Counted from the stretch's first letter, positions 21,916 through 32,653 are shown. The stretch is 64,000 nt of DNA from Leptospira montravelensis (GCF_004770045.1 NZ_RQFO01000014.1:1-64000), one strand, 5' to 3'. Notes: generated from the letters alone by a model not told the origin. Numbers and translations: made by a program.

Positions 21916-22719
21916 TTTACCAAATTGATTTTCCTTGGACGTAAATTGATTCGGACTATGTCCAGTGTATTTTTTAAATTCTTTAATAAAATGTGACTGG
22001 TCGTAGTATAAATCTAATAATCCAAGCTTCTGAAAATGAAGGATGTCAGTTTTCGCCCATGTTTTGTAAATTGATTGAAATCTCTCAATGGATGAAATCA
22101 GCTTAGGAGATACTCCGACATAAGCTTGAAACAATTTATCTATATAACGTTTACTGTATCCAATATCTTCAAAAATTTCCTGAATGAAAAACTGTCCTTG
22201 TTGTAATTGTATCTGATTAACTACATAATTCACGATTCTATTTTCTTTATTTAATAAATTTTTTGAATTGATTAAGAATTCTTGAATACTGTCTGAAATC
22301 TGATATGGATCTTTAATGTTACTAATTGTTTCTTCTAATGAGTTTGCTGATTTTCCAAAAATTTCAGACAGATATAAAATCTTATTGGTTGATTCATGTA
22401 AGGGGAATGGAAAGATTTGATAACCACCTACAGTGGTCAGTCGAAAGATAAGAGTATTGATTTGATATTCCGATGATCGAATTGATACTGGATGATCCCA
22501 AATCCCAGTAATCAAAATTTTTGATAATGGGTATTCATTTGTTACGCCAAATTCTTCGGTAGTTAATTTTCCACAAACAGGAACGATCAACTTTGCACTA
22601 CTGTGCGGTACAACAATTGAACTATCCGAGCTAGGAATGCCTATCCCACTTTCAAACCACCAGATACTTTCGATAATTTCAGCCAATTCAGGCCTTATCT
22701 TTAGTGACAATAATTTCAA
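21895..22719 (-). CDS. AraC-family transcriptional regulator
   Basis: The 274-residue protein has a C-terminal double helix-turn-helix. GQFFIQEIFEDIGYSKRYIDKLFQAYVGVSPKLISSIERFQ is the first HTH, and LGLLDLYYDQSHFIKEFKKYTGHSPNQF is the second with the family's terminal motif. The N-terminal ~150 residues form a ligand-binding-type domain (IVVPHSSAKLIVPVCGKL, ILITGIWDHPVSI) related to DUF6597 sensors. It is divergently transcribed from the membrane-protein gene at 22810, a plausible target, with 90 bases between them. Confidence 0.85.
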   Translation of the reverse strand: MKLLSLKIRPELAEIIESIWWFESGIGIPSSDSSIVVPHSSAKLIVPVCGKLTTEEFGVTNEYPLSKILITGIWDHPVSIRSSEYQINTLIFRLTTVGGYQIFPFPLHESTNKILYLSEIFGKSANSLEETISNIKDPYQISDSIQEFLINSKNLLNKENRIVNYVVNQIQLQQGQFFIQEIFEDIGYSKRYIDKLFQAYVGVSPKLISSIERFQSIYKTWAKTDILHFQKLGLLDLYYDQSHFIKEFKKYTGHSPNQFTSKENQFGKLFYKNL

Positions 22720-22809
22720 TGATTAGTTCCCTTTTTTACAATACCTTTCCACATTTACATTGTAAATTAAAATCAAAATATAAATATTTCAATTCAACGG
22801 AGATAAAAA

Positions 22810-23250
22810 ATGAAATCTAAATGGAGACTTATCAGCGCAATAGGATTAATGATTTTTTTTCTTATTGGTCATACAATTGGCAGCCTTACTAGGAAGGATT
22901 TAAAACTAGAAACCTCACTTCAGACCTTGCAAGCAATGGAAAAAACACTTGTCGAACTCCCTGGTGGCTTATCTAACCATACAGTTGACGAATTTTATCA
23001 AGGTATGAGTCTTTCCTTGGATATATCCATTTTACTCGTCATTGGCATTTTAACAATATGTTTAACAGATGGGCAATTACCTGGTCGCTCAAAAAGTAAA
23101 TTACTATTATATGCCTTTTTTTGGAATGCGTGCGTTTCGATTGTAAGCTTTCGTTATATCTTTCCAGTGCCTGCTTTTACCTGTCTTTTCACCGCAATAC
23201 TATTAGCATTAGAGTGGTATAAAGTATATTTTAAATCGGAAAGGATTTAA
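22810..23250 (+). CDS. Four-helix membrane protein (Leptospira-type, unknown)
   Basis: The 146-residue integral membrane protein has segments at about 7-25 (LISAIGLMIFFLIGHTIG), 70-88 (LSLDISILLVIGILTICL), 99-115 and 118-137. The loop between the first two carries TLQAMEKTLVELPGGLSNHTVDEFYQGMS. It resembles small membrane proteins common in Leptospira (I recall the LIC_13387-type family), but I cannot confirm that. The SD acggag precedes the ATG. It is divergent from an AraC regulator. Confidence 0.7.
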   Translation: MKSKWRLISAIGLMIFFLIGHTIGSLTRKDLKLETSLQTLQAMEKTLVELPGGLSNHTVDEFYQGMSLSLDISILLVIGILTICLTDGQLPGRSKSKLLLYAFFWNACVSIVSFRYIFPVPAFTCLFTAILLALEWYKVYFKSERI

Positions 23251-23330
23251 AAATTCCATTTCATATGTAAATGCGAAATATATGCAGGTATTTTTCTTTA
23301 CCATTCTCTTGAAATAGAAACAAAGGTGGA

Positions 23331-24161
23331 ATGAGCCAAATTTACCGTAAAACCTTAACTACTCGACACTTTGATTTGGACTGGAATCGCCACGTTACAA
23401 GTCGTACGTATGAACGTTTTGCTTACGATGCGCGCTGCGAAGTTTTAAAAGAATTTGGATATCCCATTGAACTACTGTTAAACTTAAATATCAGTTATTT
23501 TCCAGGTTCAACGAAAGTGCGATTTCTGAACCAACAATTTGTTAATTCTGAAATTACCGTAGAATCTCAAATTTATGGCTTGGATGACGCAAGCCTACTC
23601 TGGAAACAAACAATCTTAGGAGCAGATGGAAAAAAAGCCTGCGAAATAGAAACAACATCCAGATTGGTTCAGGATGGAAAAAATATTCGCATCCCAAATG
23701 TGCCTGAAATCAATATTTTGCCATACCAATTTACAATCCATCCAAAGCCAACATTACAAAATACTGTTGAACATAATTATTATATACCGTTCAGTGATAT
23801 GAATTGTTTTTGGAATTTACCATCGGATTCTATTTGGAAAATTTTCGAAGAAGGTCGTTTTCTATTTTTTAAAGAAATTGTTGATCTTAATTTAATCAAA
23901 GAAACTGACTCTACCACTTTTTTTATGGGCGGTGAAATTTTAATCTATAAGCAGCCGGACCCAGGCTCATATGTAAAAATTATTAGTTGGATCGAAAGTT
24001 TTGAAAAAATTCGATTCTACTTCAGACAAGACATCATTGATTCTAATGGAAATTTATTGGCGAGTATGAAAGATGAACAGCTATTTGTTTCTCTTTCAAA
24101 TTCTAGACCAAGAAGAGCACCGGCAGCCTTCTTCGACAAAATCGAACGATTTATTGAATGA
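23331..24161 (+). CDS. Double-hotdog thioesterase-like protein
   Basis: The 276-residue protein has two tandem hotdog folds. The first starts RHFDLDWNRHVTSRTYERFAYDARCEVLKEFG, where Asp-x-x-x-H-V is the acyl-ACP/acyl-CoA thioesterase pattern. It runs through FLNQQFVNSEITVESQIYGLDDASLLWKQTI. The second starts YYIPFSDMNCFWNLPSDSIWKIFEEGRF and includes FFMGGEILIYKQPDPGSYVKI. The active-site-like residues in the second half are degenerate. Substrate is probably a fatty acyl thioester. The 3' end overlaps the converging pseudouridine synthase gene by 11 bases. Confidence 0.75.
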   Translation: MSQIYRKTLTTRHFDLDWNRHVTSRTYERFAYDARCEVLKEFGYPIELLLNLNISYFPGSTKVRFLNQQFVNSEITVESQIYGLDDASLLWKQTILGADGKKACEIETTSRLVQDGKNIRIPNVPEINILPYQFTIHPKPTLQNTVEHNYYIPFSDMNCFWNLPSDSIWKIFEEGRFLFFKEIVDLNLIKETDSTTFFMGGEILIYKQPDPGSYVKIISWIESFEKIRFYFRQDIIDSNGNLLASMKDEQLFVSLSNSRPRRAPAAFFDKIERFIE

Positions 24162-24882
24162 GAGGTATTTTCTGTTTAAGAATGGATTCTTCTTCTACTG
24201 TCAACTCTCGATAACTACCAAGTGGAATTGACGGATCCAATTTTAAATTTCCCATTTTGATTCGTTTGAGATAAATAACTTCCTTTCCTAAACTTTGAAA
24301 CATTCTGCGAATTTGTCGATATTTACCTTCTTTTAACCAAACGGTTGCTATATGTAACCGGGAAGGATCAGGAATGGCTAATCTTGCTGGTAAGGTTTTA
24401 TAACCATCATCTAATTCGATACCCTTTTCAAATGCTGTGATATCATGGTCAGAGACTGGAGCAGAAATTTCAACATAATACTCTTTTTCGACAAAATGTT
24501 TAGGTGATGTATAATAATGGGCAAGTGTTCCATCTGTTGTAAATAATAAAAGTCCCTCTGTTTCTTTATCTAATCGACCAACAGGAAACAAATTCATATT
24601 CCGATGTCTCTCACTTAAATAATCCATCACAGTTTTTTCACGAATATCTTCGGTCGCAGTGATACAATCAGGGGCTTTGTTCATCATGAAGTAATAAAAT
24701 TCTTTTCGAATTAAAATTTCTTCATAATAAATAACTTCATCTGAGAGAGAAACTTTAAAGCCAGGATCTTTAACCACCTTTCCGTTAACTTTAACAAGTC
24801 CCTGGTGTATCTCTTTTTTAACATCAGAACGAGAACCTAATCCATAATTTCCTAAAACTTTATCTAAACGTTCTTTTGTCAT
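24151..24882 (-). CDS. rsuA: RsuA-type 16S rRNA pseudouridine synthase
   Basis: The 243-residue protein has an N-terminal S4 RNA-binding domain (RLDKVLGNYGLGSRSDVKKEIHQGLVKVNGK, residues 5-50). The catalytic domain has the family motif FPVGRLDKETEGLLLFTTDG, where Asp105 is the nucleophile. HYYTSPKHFVEKEYYV and the KEGKYRQIRRMFQSLGKEV motif follow. Length and domain order fit RsuA (pseudouridine 516), although RluE/RluF-type paralogues share these motifs. The gene is alone, converging on the thioesterase-like gene. Confidence 0.85.
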   Translation of the reverse strand: MTKERLDKVLGNYGLGSRSDVKKEIHQGLVKVNGKVVKDPGFKVSLSDEVIYYEEILIRKEFYYFMMNKAPDCITATEDIREKTVMDYLSERHRNMNLFPVGRLDKETEGLLLFTTDGTLAHYYTSPKHFVEKEYYVEISAPVSDHDITAFEKGIELDDGYKTLPARLAIPDPSRLHIATVWLKEGKYRQIRRMFQSLGKEVIYLKRIKMGNLKLDPSIPLGSYRELTVEEESILKQKIPLIQ

Positions 24883-25000
24883 AATCTATTTTCAAGTTCT
24901 AAATCCTAAATAGTTATGGCAATCAGGAATTCTATTGAATCGCCCTCTATCCAAATAAAAAAATGTATCAAAAACAAATACCAAATACAATCTAACAAGT

Positions 25001-26800
25001 ATGTCCGATACCTTTTTTAGGATTCTCAAAACTTCGCGAATTGCTTTTGATTTGGCTTACAGAAGTTCTCCAATTTTAACCGCGCTAATCTGCATTTTAA
25101 CTATAGCCAATGGCTTATTTCCTTCGACACTTGTATGGATCGGGAAACTAATTATTGATTCCATTTTATTAAGTCAAATAAAGTCAGAGGATTGGATTAC
25201 CTTACTTCAATCAGATACAGTTTCCTTAGTATATGCGGAAGGTGTTTTAACGATTCTCTTTTTTGGTTCGCAGAAATTATATAATATTGCCTACACTCTG
25301 CTTAGAATTCGTTTAGGACAAGAAGTGAATGAAAGGATACTATCAAAAGCCATTCGACTAGAACTAACACAATTTGAAGATTCTGAAACCTATGATAAAA
25401 TGACTCAGGCAAGGACAGAGGCTTCCTCCAAACCTCTTTCGATGGTTACTAGGTTTTTTACCATCGCACAATCATCTATTACCATTATAAGTTTTTTTGG
25501 GCTTCTTATCAAACTGTCACCATTGGCTTCTTTAATTTTAGTTGTGGCGGCAATCCCATCCTTTATTGCAGAAACTAAATTTTCAAATCATAGTTTTCGA
25601 TTGTTCCGCTGGAAAGCTAAAGAAACAAGAGAACAAGTTTATCTTGAAACTCTCATGGCAAGAGAAGACAATGCAAAGGAAATTTTGCTATTTAATCTTG
25701 GAAAAGATTTTTTAAAAAGATATAAAGAAAATTTTAATAAAATATATACTGAAGATAAAAAACTTACAATTCAGAAAGGTATGTTTAGTTTTCTTTTAGG
25801 ATTACTCAGCCAATTTGCATTTTATGGTTCTTATGTTTGGATAGTATGCCTTTCTTTATTACATAAAATCTCTTTAGGTGAAATGACAATGTATCTTGTC
25901 ATATTCAGACAAGGTCAAAGTACTTTTTCTAATGCGCTATCAGCATTCGGTGGAATATATGAAGATCATTTATATATAGAAAATTTAATGGAATTTCTTG
26001 AATTACCAATTCTAAAACGTTTCGGAAATAAAAAAGGAAACAGTAGATCGGGCATAGTTTTTGATTCTGTTTCTTTTTTATATCCAGGAGCCAAAGAACC
26101 TTCACTTTCCAATGTTAGCTTTGAATTAAAATCTGAAGAAAAACTTGCCATAGTTGGAGAAAATGGATCAGGTAAAACAACTCTTATTAAACTTCTAACT
26201 CGATTATATTCACCTACATCAGGAAATATTTACTTAGATGGAATCAATTTAGAAGATTGGGATGAAGATACTTTACGCAGAAGATTCGGAGTTATTTTTC
26301 AAAACTTTGTACAATACCAATTCAAAGTTGGAGAAAATATTGGAATGGGTGATGTCCAAAAACCGCAATTGGAGGCAGAATGGATTCCAGCTGCTAAACT
26401 TGGAATGGCTCATGACTTTGTAACTCGTTTAGAAAAAGGATATTCTACAAGACTAGGAAAGTGGTTTCAAGATGGACGTGAATTGTCCGGAGGTCAATGG
26501 CAAAAGGTGGCATTATCTCGCGCTTTTATGCGCACAGACGCCGACATCTTGATCCTGGATGAACCTACTTCAGCAATTGATGCGGAAGCAGAAATGAAAG
26601 TGTTCGAACATTTCAGAGAGCATACACAAGGAAAAACTGTAATTTTGATTTCACATCGATTTTCTACGGTTAGAATGGCAGACCAAATTTTAGTCCTTGA
26701 ACAGGGAAAAAAAACAGAATGGGGAAGCCACGAAGAGTTACTTCTAAATAAAGGAAAATATGAAAAACTCTTTCGATTACAACAAGCAGGTTATCAATAG
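25001..26800 (+). CDS. ABC exporter, fused membrane and ATPase domains
   Basis: The 599-residue half-transporter has six membrane helices in residues ~20-330. The nucleotide-binding domain has Walker A GENGSGKTT (about 386-394), signature LSGGQWQKVALSRAF (~494), Walker B ILILDEPTSAID (~516) and the H-loop ISHRFS. The signature has W where R/K is usual. It should work as a homodimer exporting a lipid, peptide or drug. It stands alone with about 118 bases upstream and no regulator beside it, so the substrate cannot be inferred. Confidence 0.88.
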   Translation: MSDTFFRILKTSRIAFDLAYRSSPILTALICILTIANGLFPSTLVWIGKLIIDSILLSQIKSEDWITLLQSDTVSLVYAEGVLTILFFGSQKLYNIAYTLLRIRLGQEVNERILSKAIRLELTQFEDSETYDKMTQARTEASSKPLSMVTRFFTIAQSSITIISFFGLLIKLSPLASLILVVAAIPSFIAETKFSNHSFRLFRWKAKETREQVYLETLMAREDNAKEILLFNLGKDFLKRYKENFNKIYTEDKKLTIQKGMFSFLLGLLSQFAFYGSYVWIVCLSLLHKISLGEMTMYLVIFRQGQSTFSNALSAFGGIYEDHLYIENLMEFLELPILKRFGNKKGNSRSGIVFDSVSFLYPGAKEPSLSNVSFELKSEEKLAIVGENGSGKTTLIKLLTRLYSPTSGNIYLDGINLEDWDEDTLRRRFGVIFQNFVQYQFKVGENIGMGDVQKPQLEAEWIPAAKLGMAHDFVTRLEKGYSTRLGKWFQDGRELSGGQWQKVALSRAFMRTDADILILDEPTSAIDAEAEMKVFEHFREHTQGKTVILISHRFSTVRMADQILVLEQGKKTEWGSHEELLLNKGKYEKLFRLQQAGYQ

Positions 26801-26860
26801 GACAAGTCAAAGATCCGATACTATAAAAGAACGTACAAAACGAACTGTACAGGAAAGAAC

Positions 26861-27985
26861 ATGGAAGATAGTTATTCTAATTTAGGAATGCGAAAACTGA
26901 AAGTTCTTATTGATTCTTTTGGTGAAAGATCAAAAGAAATTGGATTCGTTGCAGCTTCCATATAGCAGGTAGTCAAACAAACCAACTTACTTGCGCTAAA
27001 TGCTTCAATTGAAACAGCAAGAGCAGGTGAACATGGTAGAGGGTTTGAAATCGTCGCAAATGAAGTTACAAAACTATCGTTTCAAACATCTGAAGCTACT
27101 AAAAAAATCTCCGAAATTTTATCTCGAATCAACTCAGAAAATTCTTCAGCAAACGCCGATGTCATCGAAATGGAAAAACAATCGGTAGTGGATTTTGCAG
27201 AACTGTGGACAAACAATATTGCTAAAGAACTCGAATCAATATTTTATATTATGGCAACCTCGTTGTACGGTTTAAAATTTCTTATTCAAAGTTTGGTACA
27301 TGCTAATATTGGAATGAAAAGAGAACATTTGCTTCTTATTCTACAAGAATACTTAATTCAAAATGAACAGCAACTTGCCTATGCGATCTGTTGCGAACCG
27401 AATGTAATTGATTTAATAGATTCAGAATATGCAAACAAAGAAGGTCATGATACAAACGGAAGATTTGTTCCGTATTGTCATAGACATTCCGGAAGAATAT
27501 CAATCGAACCTTTACAGGGTTATGATACAATCGGAGAAAATGAATGGTATACACTTCCACGCGACTTAGGCGAAGATTTAATGATGGAACCTTATGATTA
27601 TCCCATCGAAGGAAAAACCGTAAAAATGACAAGTTTTATGACTAATTTATTTTTACATTTTAAATTTGCAGGTATTCTTGGTGCCGATTTTTCCCTGGAA
27701 CAATTACAAGCGGAACTCTCTCCTAAAAAAATCTTCGGAATTGGAAATACCTCTCTCATTACCTACAACGGAAATTTTGCCTCCCATCCTGACCGGGAAA
27801 CTTTAGGAACATTCGCAGAAACACTCACGGAAAATGCCAAAAAGGCAATTCAAAGAGGCGAAAGTTATACTTTTATTGATAAATCTAACACTGCAAGAAT
27901 CCTAAAGCCAGTTCGAATTGGGCAAAGCAAAAGACCTTGGAGTATTATGGTCGAATTTAATTTAATTTCTGCTCTTAAAAAATAA
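26861..27985 (+). pseudogene. Chemoreceptor-like protein (MCP signalling tip plus Cache-like domain) with in-frame TAG
   Basis: An ATG at 26861 (SD aggaaag ten bases upstream) opens a 375-codon frame to 27985 with one TAG at 26963-26965. On both sides the MCP hairpin-tip motif is readable: [56 protein letters not shown]-terminal Cache/PDC-like sensor domain follows ([77 protein letters not shown]). No membrane helix is seen, so the intact form would be a cytoplasmic receptor with its sensor at the C-terminus. CAG to TAG is the likely lesion. Confidence 0.75.
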
Positions 27986-28000
27986 CCAGTCTAAACTGCG

Positions 28001-28246
28001 ATGGACAATTCAATCGCTGAAAACTTGGAATCTCAAATTGTTAATCTTTACAAAGAAAAAGAAGAACTAGAATTTCAATTAGGTACATCTGATACCGATA
28101 AGATTCTAGAAGAATTTTATCAATTAGAATCAGATTTAAAACGTCTTTACAAATTCAAAGAAAATTATAAACGAATCGATTCAAAACAAATTATCATTGA
28201 ATCAATTCGTTCTGTTTATATCCCAAACAATCGACTTTCAAAATAG
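28001..28246 (+). CDS. Small coiled-coil protein with LGTSD motif
   Basis: This 81-residue, mostly helical and charged protein is not a named family to me. Its core ENLESQIVNLYKEKEELEFQLGTSDTDKILEEFYQLESDLKRLYKFKENY is an LxxQLxxLYxEKExLxxxLGTSDxxxI repeat. The same pattern recurs at the C-terminus of the next gene product, so the two are related and may interact. It starts 15 bases after the chemoreceptor-like pseudogene and is probably in the same transcript. Confidence 0.65.
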   Translation: MDNSIAENLESQIVNLYKEKEELEFQLGTSDTDKILEEFYQLESDLKRLYKFKENYKRIDSKQIIIESIRSVYIPNNRLSK

Positions 28247-28272
28247 AAACCTATCATTGGATTCAAATAACT

Positions 28273-28950
28273 ATGGAATTAAAAATCATTAAAGACAGAT
28301 TAAAAAATGAATCTTTTGTTAGGTCAGTGAAAGAAAACTTAGAAGACTGGGCAAAGGGTTTCGAAAGATCAAAAGAAGATGAACTCAAAACTCAACATTG
28401 GCTTGATACTCTAATTAACAATTTTCTAAAAATTCTAGAAGATATTGAAGATGAGGAAGAACTGCGAGTCATTTTATTTTCCAAGTATGTTGAATTAAAA
28501 TGTTTTTGGAAACAACTGAATACACAAATACAATATCAAAATTTTAAATCTGGAGATGCTGATCCACAATTAATGATCCAGGCATCTCTTATTACTTACA
28601 TTTTAATTGCAATTGAACCACTCATTCACGAAAAAGATCTAGTGGAAATCCAACAATTCCTCACAAAACCTATACGTGAAATCCTGACTGAAGATCCAAA
28701 CGGAGTTTCAATTACCAATGAACCAGATATAATGACGCAACAACTGGAACAACAATTATCATCTCTATATTATGACAAAGAAAAATTGTTTCAAACATTG
28801 GGTACTTGTGTACCTAACGAAATAATCTCAATGATAAAAAGTATGAGAGAACAAGTAGCTGAGTTAAGGTCAGATATGCAGGATAGTTGTTTGCTTGAAG
28901 GTCCGATTCAGTTTACAGGCAAAAGAAAGATCCGAGTGATTAAAGTCTAA
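28273..28950 (+). CDS. Helical protein with C-terminal LGT motif
   Basis: I do not recognise this 225-residue helical protein. The N-terminal ~150 residues (NLEDWAKGFERSKEDELKTQHWLDTLINNFLKILEDIEDEEELRVILFSKYVELKCFWKQL) may form a bundle. The C-terminus (LEQQLSSLYYDKEKLFQTLGTCVPNEIISMIKSMREQVAEL) repeats the motif of the 81-residue protein just upstream. The pair follows a chemoreceptor-like gene whose lesion may make them orphan partners. The tail KRKIRVIKV is basic. Confidence 0.65.
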   Translation: MELKIIKDRLKNESFVRSVKENLEDWAKGFERSKEDELKTQHWLDTLINNFLKILEDIEDEEELRVILFSKYVELKCFWKQLNTQIQYQNFKSGDADPQLMIQASLITYILIAIEPLIHEKDLVEIQQFLTKPIREILTEDPNGVSITNEPDIMTQQLEQQLSSLYYDKEKLFQTLGTCVPNEIISMIKSMREQVAELRSDMQDSCLLEGPIQFTGKRKIRVIKV

Positions 28951-29055
28951 AAATTAAAGAAATATTGTAACGCCATCGGGATTTGCCAGAATCCCTCACG
29001 AATACACTGAGCCAAAGATACTTGCTCATCCAAATCCAGCAAAAATTCTGGTTTT

Positions 29056-30576
29056 ATGGACATAGATTCTTTGTTACAGGATTTAAAAACTCTTTTGGAT
29101 TCCCCCAAGGAACTTGTAACGATCTCTGAGGAGAAAAGATTAGAACTCATGATTCTTTGCGGGAAGATATCTCGCCCTGATCGTAACGAGGTACGTAAAA
29201 GAAATAGAACTGTTCGCGTCGAAAAAAAACAAACCATTAAAGTTCAAGAAAAACAAAAGACTGCACTAACTGGAATTAGACGAGCAAGGGAAACAGCCGT
29301 GTTCAAAGCTCCTTTACAAATTTCCAATTCAGCTGGTTGGTCTTGGGATAAAGCAGAGGAATTAGCAAATCCAAAACCATGTTATATTTGCAAAACTCCA
29401 TTTACAAAACTCCATTTTTTTTATGATTCCATGTGCCCTGCTTGCGCGGAAATCAATTATTCCAAAAGGTTTCAAACAGCAGACTTACGAGGAACAGTCG
29501 CAGTCATCACTGGTTCCAGATTAAAAATTGGGTATCAAGCAACCTTACTTTTGTTACGTTCTGGTGCAAGAGTCATTGCAACTACAAGGTTTCCGAATGA
29601 TTCAGCAATTCGTTTTTCAAAGGAAACTGATTTTCATCTATGGAAAGATCGGTTACAAGTTTTTGGACTCGATTTAAGACACACTCCGAGTGTTGAAATT
29701 TTTTGCAAATTTTTAGAAAATCATTTAGAACGATTAGATATTTTAATTAACAACGCAGCACAAACGGTAAGACGGCCTCCAGGTTTTTATTCTCACCTTC
29801 TTGAGACAGAAAAGTTATCTGTATCTGAATTACCGCAAGAGGCACAAAAATTACTTAGTTTTTACCAACATTGCAAGCAAGAGTTAGATTCTTATAGGTC
29901 CGATTCTGAAATGAAAGACACCGCCACAGCCCTTGCTGTGAGTTGGAATCACAAAACTCCCGGCGTAGGAATTCGTTCATCTGCTGCACTTTCCCAAATT
30001 CCTTATTCCCATGACAATTCAAATGAATTAGAGGCAGTGTTTCCTGAAGGCCAATTAGATGCCGACTTACAACAAGTCGATCTTCGCAAAACGAATAGTT
30101 GGCGATTAAAACTTGGAGAAATTAATACTTCGGAAATGTTAGAAGTTCAGTTAGTAAATGCAGTGGCACCATTCGTACTTTGCAACCGCCTTGTTGGAAT
30201 TATGCGTAAGGACAATACGGGGAAAAAACATATCATCAATGTGTCAGCTATGGAAGGTAAATTTCATAGATTTAAAAAAGAAGACCGTCACCCGCACACG
30301 AATATGGCAAAAGCAGCCCTCAATATGATGACTCATACGTCGGCTGAAGATTTTGCAAAAGACGGTATCTTTATGAATGCAGTGGACACAGGTTGGGTGA
30401 CCGATGAAGATCCCATCGAACTTGCAAAAAGAAAACAAGACCTTCATGATTTTCAACCTCCTCTCGATATAGTGGACGGTGCCGCAAGAGTCGTTGATCC
30501 CCTGTTTGACGGTGTTAATACAGGAAAACATTGGATCGGAAAATTTCTGAAGGATTACTTCCCTATTGACTGGTAG
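29056..30576 (+). CDS. Short-chain dehydrogenase with N-terminal zinc ribbon
   Basis: The 506-residue protein has a basic N-terminus and a CxxC-CxxC zinc ribbon ([10 protein letters not shown] and MCPACAEIN, residues ~112-135). An SDR Rossmann domain follows: [34 protein letters not shown] is the nucleotide loop, [11 protein letters not shown] the NNA motif, and a later VSAMEGK...[15 protein letters not shown] stretch gives Ser and N-x3-K in place of the standard Y-x3-K. An ~80-residue insertion sits in the middle. The missing Tyr is notable, since catalysis may differ. Its 3' end overlaps the converging alkylsulfatase-like gene by 14 bases. Confidence 0.8.
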   Translation: MDIDSLLQDLKTLLDSPKELVTISEEKRLELMILCGKISRPDRNEVRKRNRTVRVEKKQTIKVQEKQKTALTGIRRARETAVFKAPLQISNSAGWSWDKAEELANPKPCYICKTPFTKLHFFYDSMCPACAEINYSKRFQTADLRGTVAVITGSRLKIGYQATLLLLRSGARVIATTRFPNDSAIRFSKETDFHLWKDRLQVFGLDLRHTPSVEIFCKFLENHLERLDILINNAAQTVRRPPGFYSHLLETEKLSVSELPQEAQKLLSFYQHCKQELDSYRSDSEMKDTATALAVSWNHKTPGVGIRSSAALSQIPYSHDNSNELEAVFPEGQLDADLQQVDLRKTNSWRLKLGEINTSEMLEVQLVNAVAPFVLCNRLVGIMRKDNTGKKHIINVSAMEGKFHRFKKEDRHPHTNMAKAALNMMTHTSAEDFAKDGIFMNAVDTGWVTDEDPIELAKRKQDLHDFQPPLDIVDGAARVVDPLFDGVNTGKHWIGKFLKDYFPIDW

Positions 30577-32305
30577 GAATTTGTAATGTTAGGATTTGTT
30601 CTTTCGGTGAAAACTTCTTTAGAAACTGTGTAAAAGATAACAAGTTTCCCTTTTTAAATCTAAATTTAAGAAGTGTTGTAACAGGTGACTTTAATCTGGT
30701 TAACATTTCTTTCCAATCTTGAGAATTTAGTTCCACAACCAGATTTGTTTCTGTGAGTAGTCCAGGAATCACTTCTGCGACTCCTCTTCGCAAATGAATG
30801 GTGTAGGATTCCTTCGTATCAAAAAAAATAAAGCCTACTTTCTCGTCCGTATTAGCACTTAGTTTCGGATCTAAATTCGTTACAAAACTACTGAGAATCA
30901 CTTTTACAGGATATCGTTTTAACAACTCAGGACTAGGCCTTACTTTAATTTTTGCAACAAACTGATTTCGTAACTCCAAAGCTTCCGTAAGATAATAATG
31001 TTTTGCATTGGCATTGGATTCTAAGGAACCTAATTTTTCCAGTGCCTCTATTCGCAATGATACCACATCTTTTAATTTGGGATCGTGCCTAATTAAATAT
31101 CCGGAAAGTGTTAATACCGTTTGGTAATCCTTTTTTTGGAGTTTACTTTTTGTGTATTTGATTAAGTTTTCTTTTCCTCCTGCTAAATCCACAATCAAAT
31201 CTGCATAAACCTTTCTTTCCAATGGTTGCAATTCAGCAGAGTCACCACTAAACCAACCCAAATTTCCATTAAATGCAGAACGAACAGACCATGAAACTTT
31301 TCCATAAACTTCCTTAAGATAAGGCGATTTTAGAAGGTGTTCTGGAAGTTGAATCAATTCCACTAAATCATCTGGATGGTAACCTGCATTGATTCCACGT
31401 AAAGACTGATCATGTACAAATTGTACGGCATCTCTATAATCCGTTATTATTTCATAAATTGTTGACTTTCCAGAGATTGGTTTTCCATGACTAGGGACTA
31501 AATGATCTGGTTTTATATTTCGAATGATATCTAGAGACTCATACCAATGTTTTAAACTACGAAACCAAGTTCCTCGGATTGTATACAAATTCGGGAAAGC
31601 TTTATAAAAATTATCACCTACAAATAATATATTTTTTCCAGGATGGTAAATATAGATTTGATCATCGGTTTCACCAGGTGCATGGATCAGCTTCAATTTG
31701 ATTCCAGAAACTTCAATGTCGAGAGTGTCACTAAACGTTTTTGTTGGAGGAACAAAATCTAATTTGGTATCCGTGTTGTATCCTTGGTAAGGTCCAATTC
31801 CAACATTTACCAAATCATTTTTTTCCAAATAATTTCCAAACATCCGAGCACTTCTTGTTCCAATGATCGGAGTGGTTTCACTTGCCAATTTCTGAACAGT
31901 AGGAAGTAAACTTTCATGGGCATAAACTTCCGGTGATCCATCAGTAACAAATGACCCAGAACCAAAAATATGATCAGGGTGACTATGTGTATATATGATA
32001 GCTTTGATTGGCATAGAAGAAATTTTTCTAAAGTCTTCTAATACTTGTTTTGATGCTTTTAACTCATCTAACGTATCAATGATGATGAGACCATCGTTTC
32101 CAACAAGTAAGATTGAATTTGCAATTCCATAACCTACAGCAGAGTAAACTCCCGGTGTCACTTCATAAATTTTTTTCTCAAACTCTACGTTAAACTCCTC
32201 CAAATGAACATGTTTAGAATCTTTTTCCACAACTTTTGATTTTGTTGAGTTACAATAAACGAGTAGGAATATAAATAAACTAAAGATAATGGATTTAACT
32301 TTCAT
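30563..32305 (-). CDS. SdsA-type alkylsulfatase lipoprotein (metallo-beta-lactamase fold)
   Basis: The 580-residue protein has a lipoprotein signal ([11 protein letters not shown], Cys18) and a metallo-beta-lactamase domain with the zinc motif YTHSHPDH (His107, His109, Asp111, His112). [34 protein letters not shown] and VPSHGKPI follow, as in class III alkylsulfatases (SdsA1/BDS1). An alkylsulfatase dimerisation domain ([13 protein letters not shown]) and a C-terminal SCP2-like domain (residues ~455-575) complete it. It should hydrolyse primary or secondary alkyl sulfates in the periplasm or on the surface. The gene is the left end of a sulfate-ester gene cluster. Confidence 0.88.
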   Translation of the reverse strand: MKVKSIIFSLFIFLLVYCNSTKSKVVEKDSKHVHLEEFNVEFEKKIYEVTPGVYSAVGYGIANSILLVGNDGLIIIDTLDELKASKQVLEDFRKISSMPIKAIIYTHSHPDHIFGSGSFVTDGSPEVYAHESLLPTVQKLASETTPIIGTRSARMFGNYLEKNDLVNVGIGPYQGYNTDTKLDFVPPTKTFSDTLDIEVSGIKLKLIHAPGETDDQIYIYHPGKNILFVGDNFYKAFPNLYTIRGTWFRSLKHWYESLDIIRNIKPDHLVPSHGKPISGKSTIYEIITDYRDAVQFVHDQSLRGINAGYHPDDLVELIQLPEHLLKSPYLKEVYGKVSWSVRSAFNGNLGWFSGDSAELQPLERKVYADLIVDLAGGKENLIKYTKSKLQKKDYQTVLTLSGYLIRHDPKLKDVVSLRIEALEKLGSLESNANAKHYYLTEALELRNQFVAKIKVRPSPELLKRYPVKVILSSFVTNLDPKLSANTDEKVGFIFFDTKESYTIHLRRGVAEVIPGLLTETNLVVELNSQDWKEMLTRLKSPVTTLLKFRFKKGNLLSFTQFLKKFSPKEQILTLQIPTSQ

Positions 32306-32653
32306 ACAAATTCATAGTAACCCAATCAATCTCTAAGGAATAAAGATAGTTTTGTATTCAAAATACCTAACCTTTCCATTTAAACCCATTACATTGTGCG
32401 AATTGTATAATCAATCGACTAACATTCCAATTTTAAAGAATGCATTGTTTAAATTGAATCGCAAAACCAACTAACAATAAAATGGTGATTCGAATAGAAT
32501 GAACATACAGTGAATCAAAAAAAAAAGATTGGTTTCCTGCTAAGTAATCAGCAATAAATACAATATACTGGAAATATATCCGTAATAACAGATTTCCACC
32601 TACTCAAAACGGGTCTTTAGAGAACAGTGTCCAAAACACTAACGAGAGACCCT
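32306..32653. other. Divergent intergenic region, 348 bases
   Basis: It lies between the divergent alkylsulfatase and outer-membrane-protein genes and is AT-rich. It must hold the promoters of both, but I could not pick a convincing -35/-10 pair or a palindromic operator. No gene is credible here. Confidence 0.4.
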
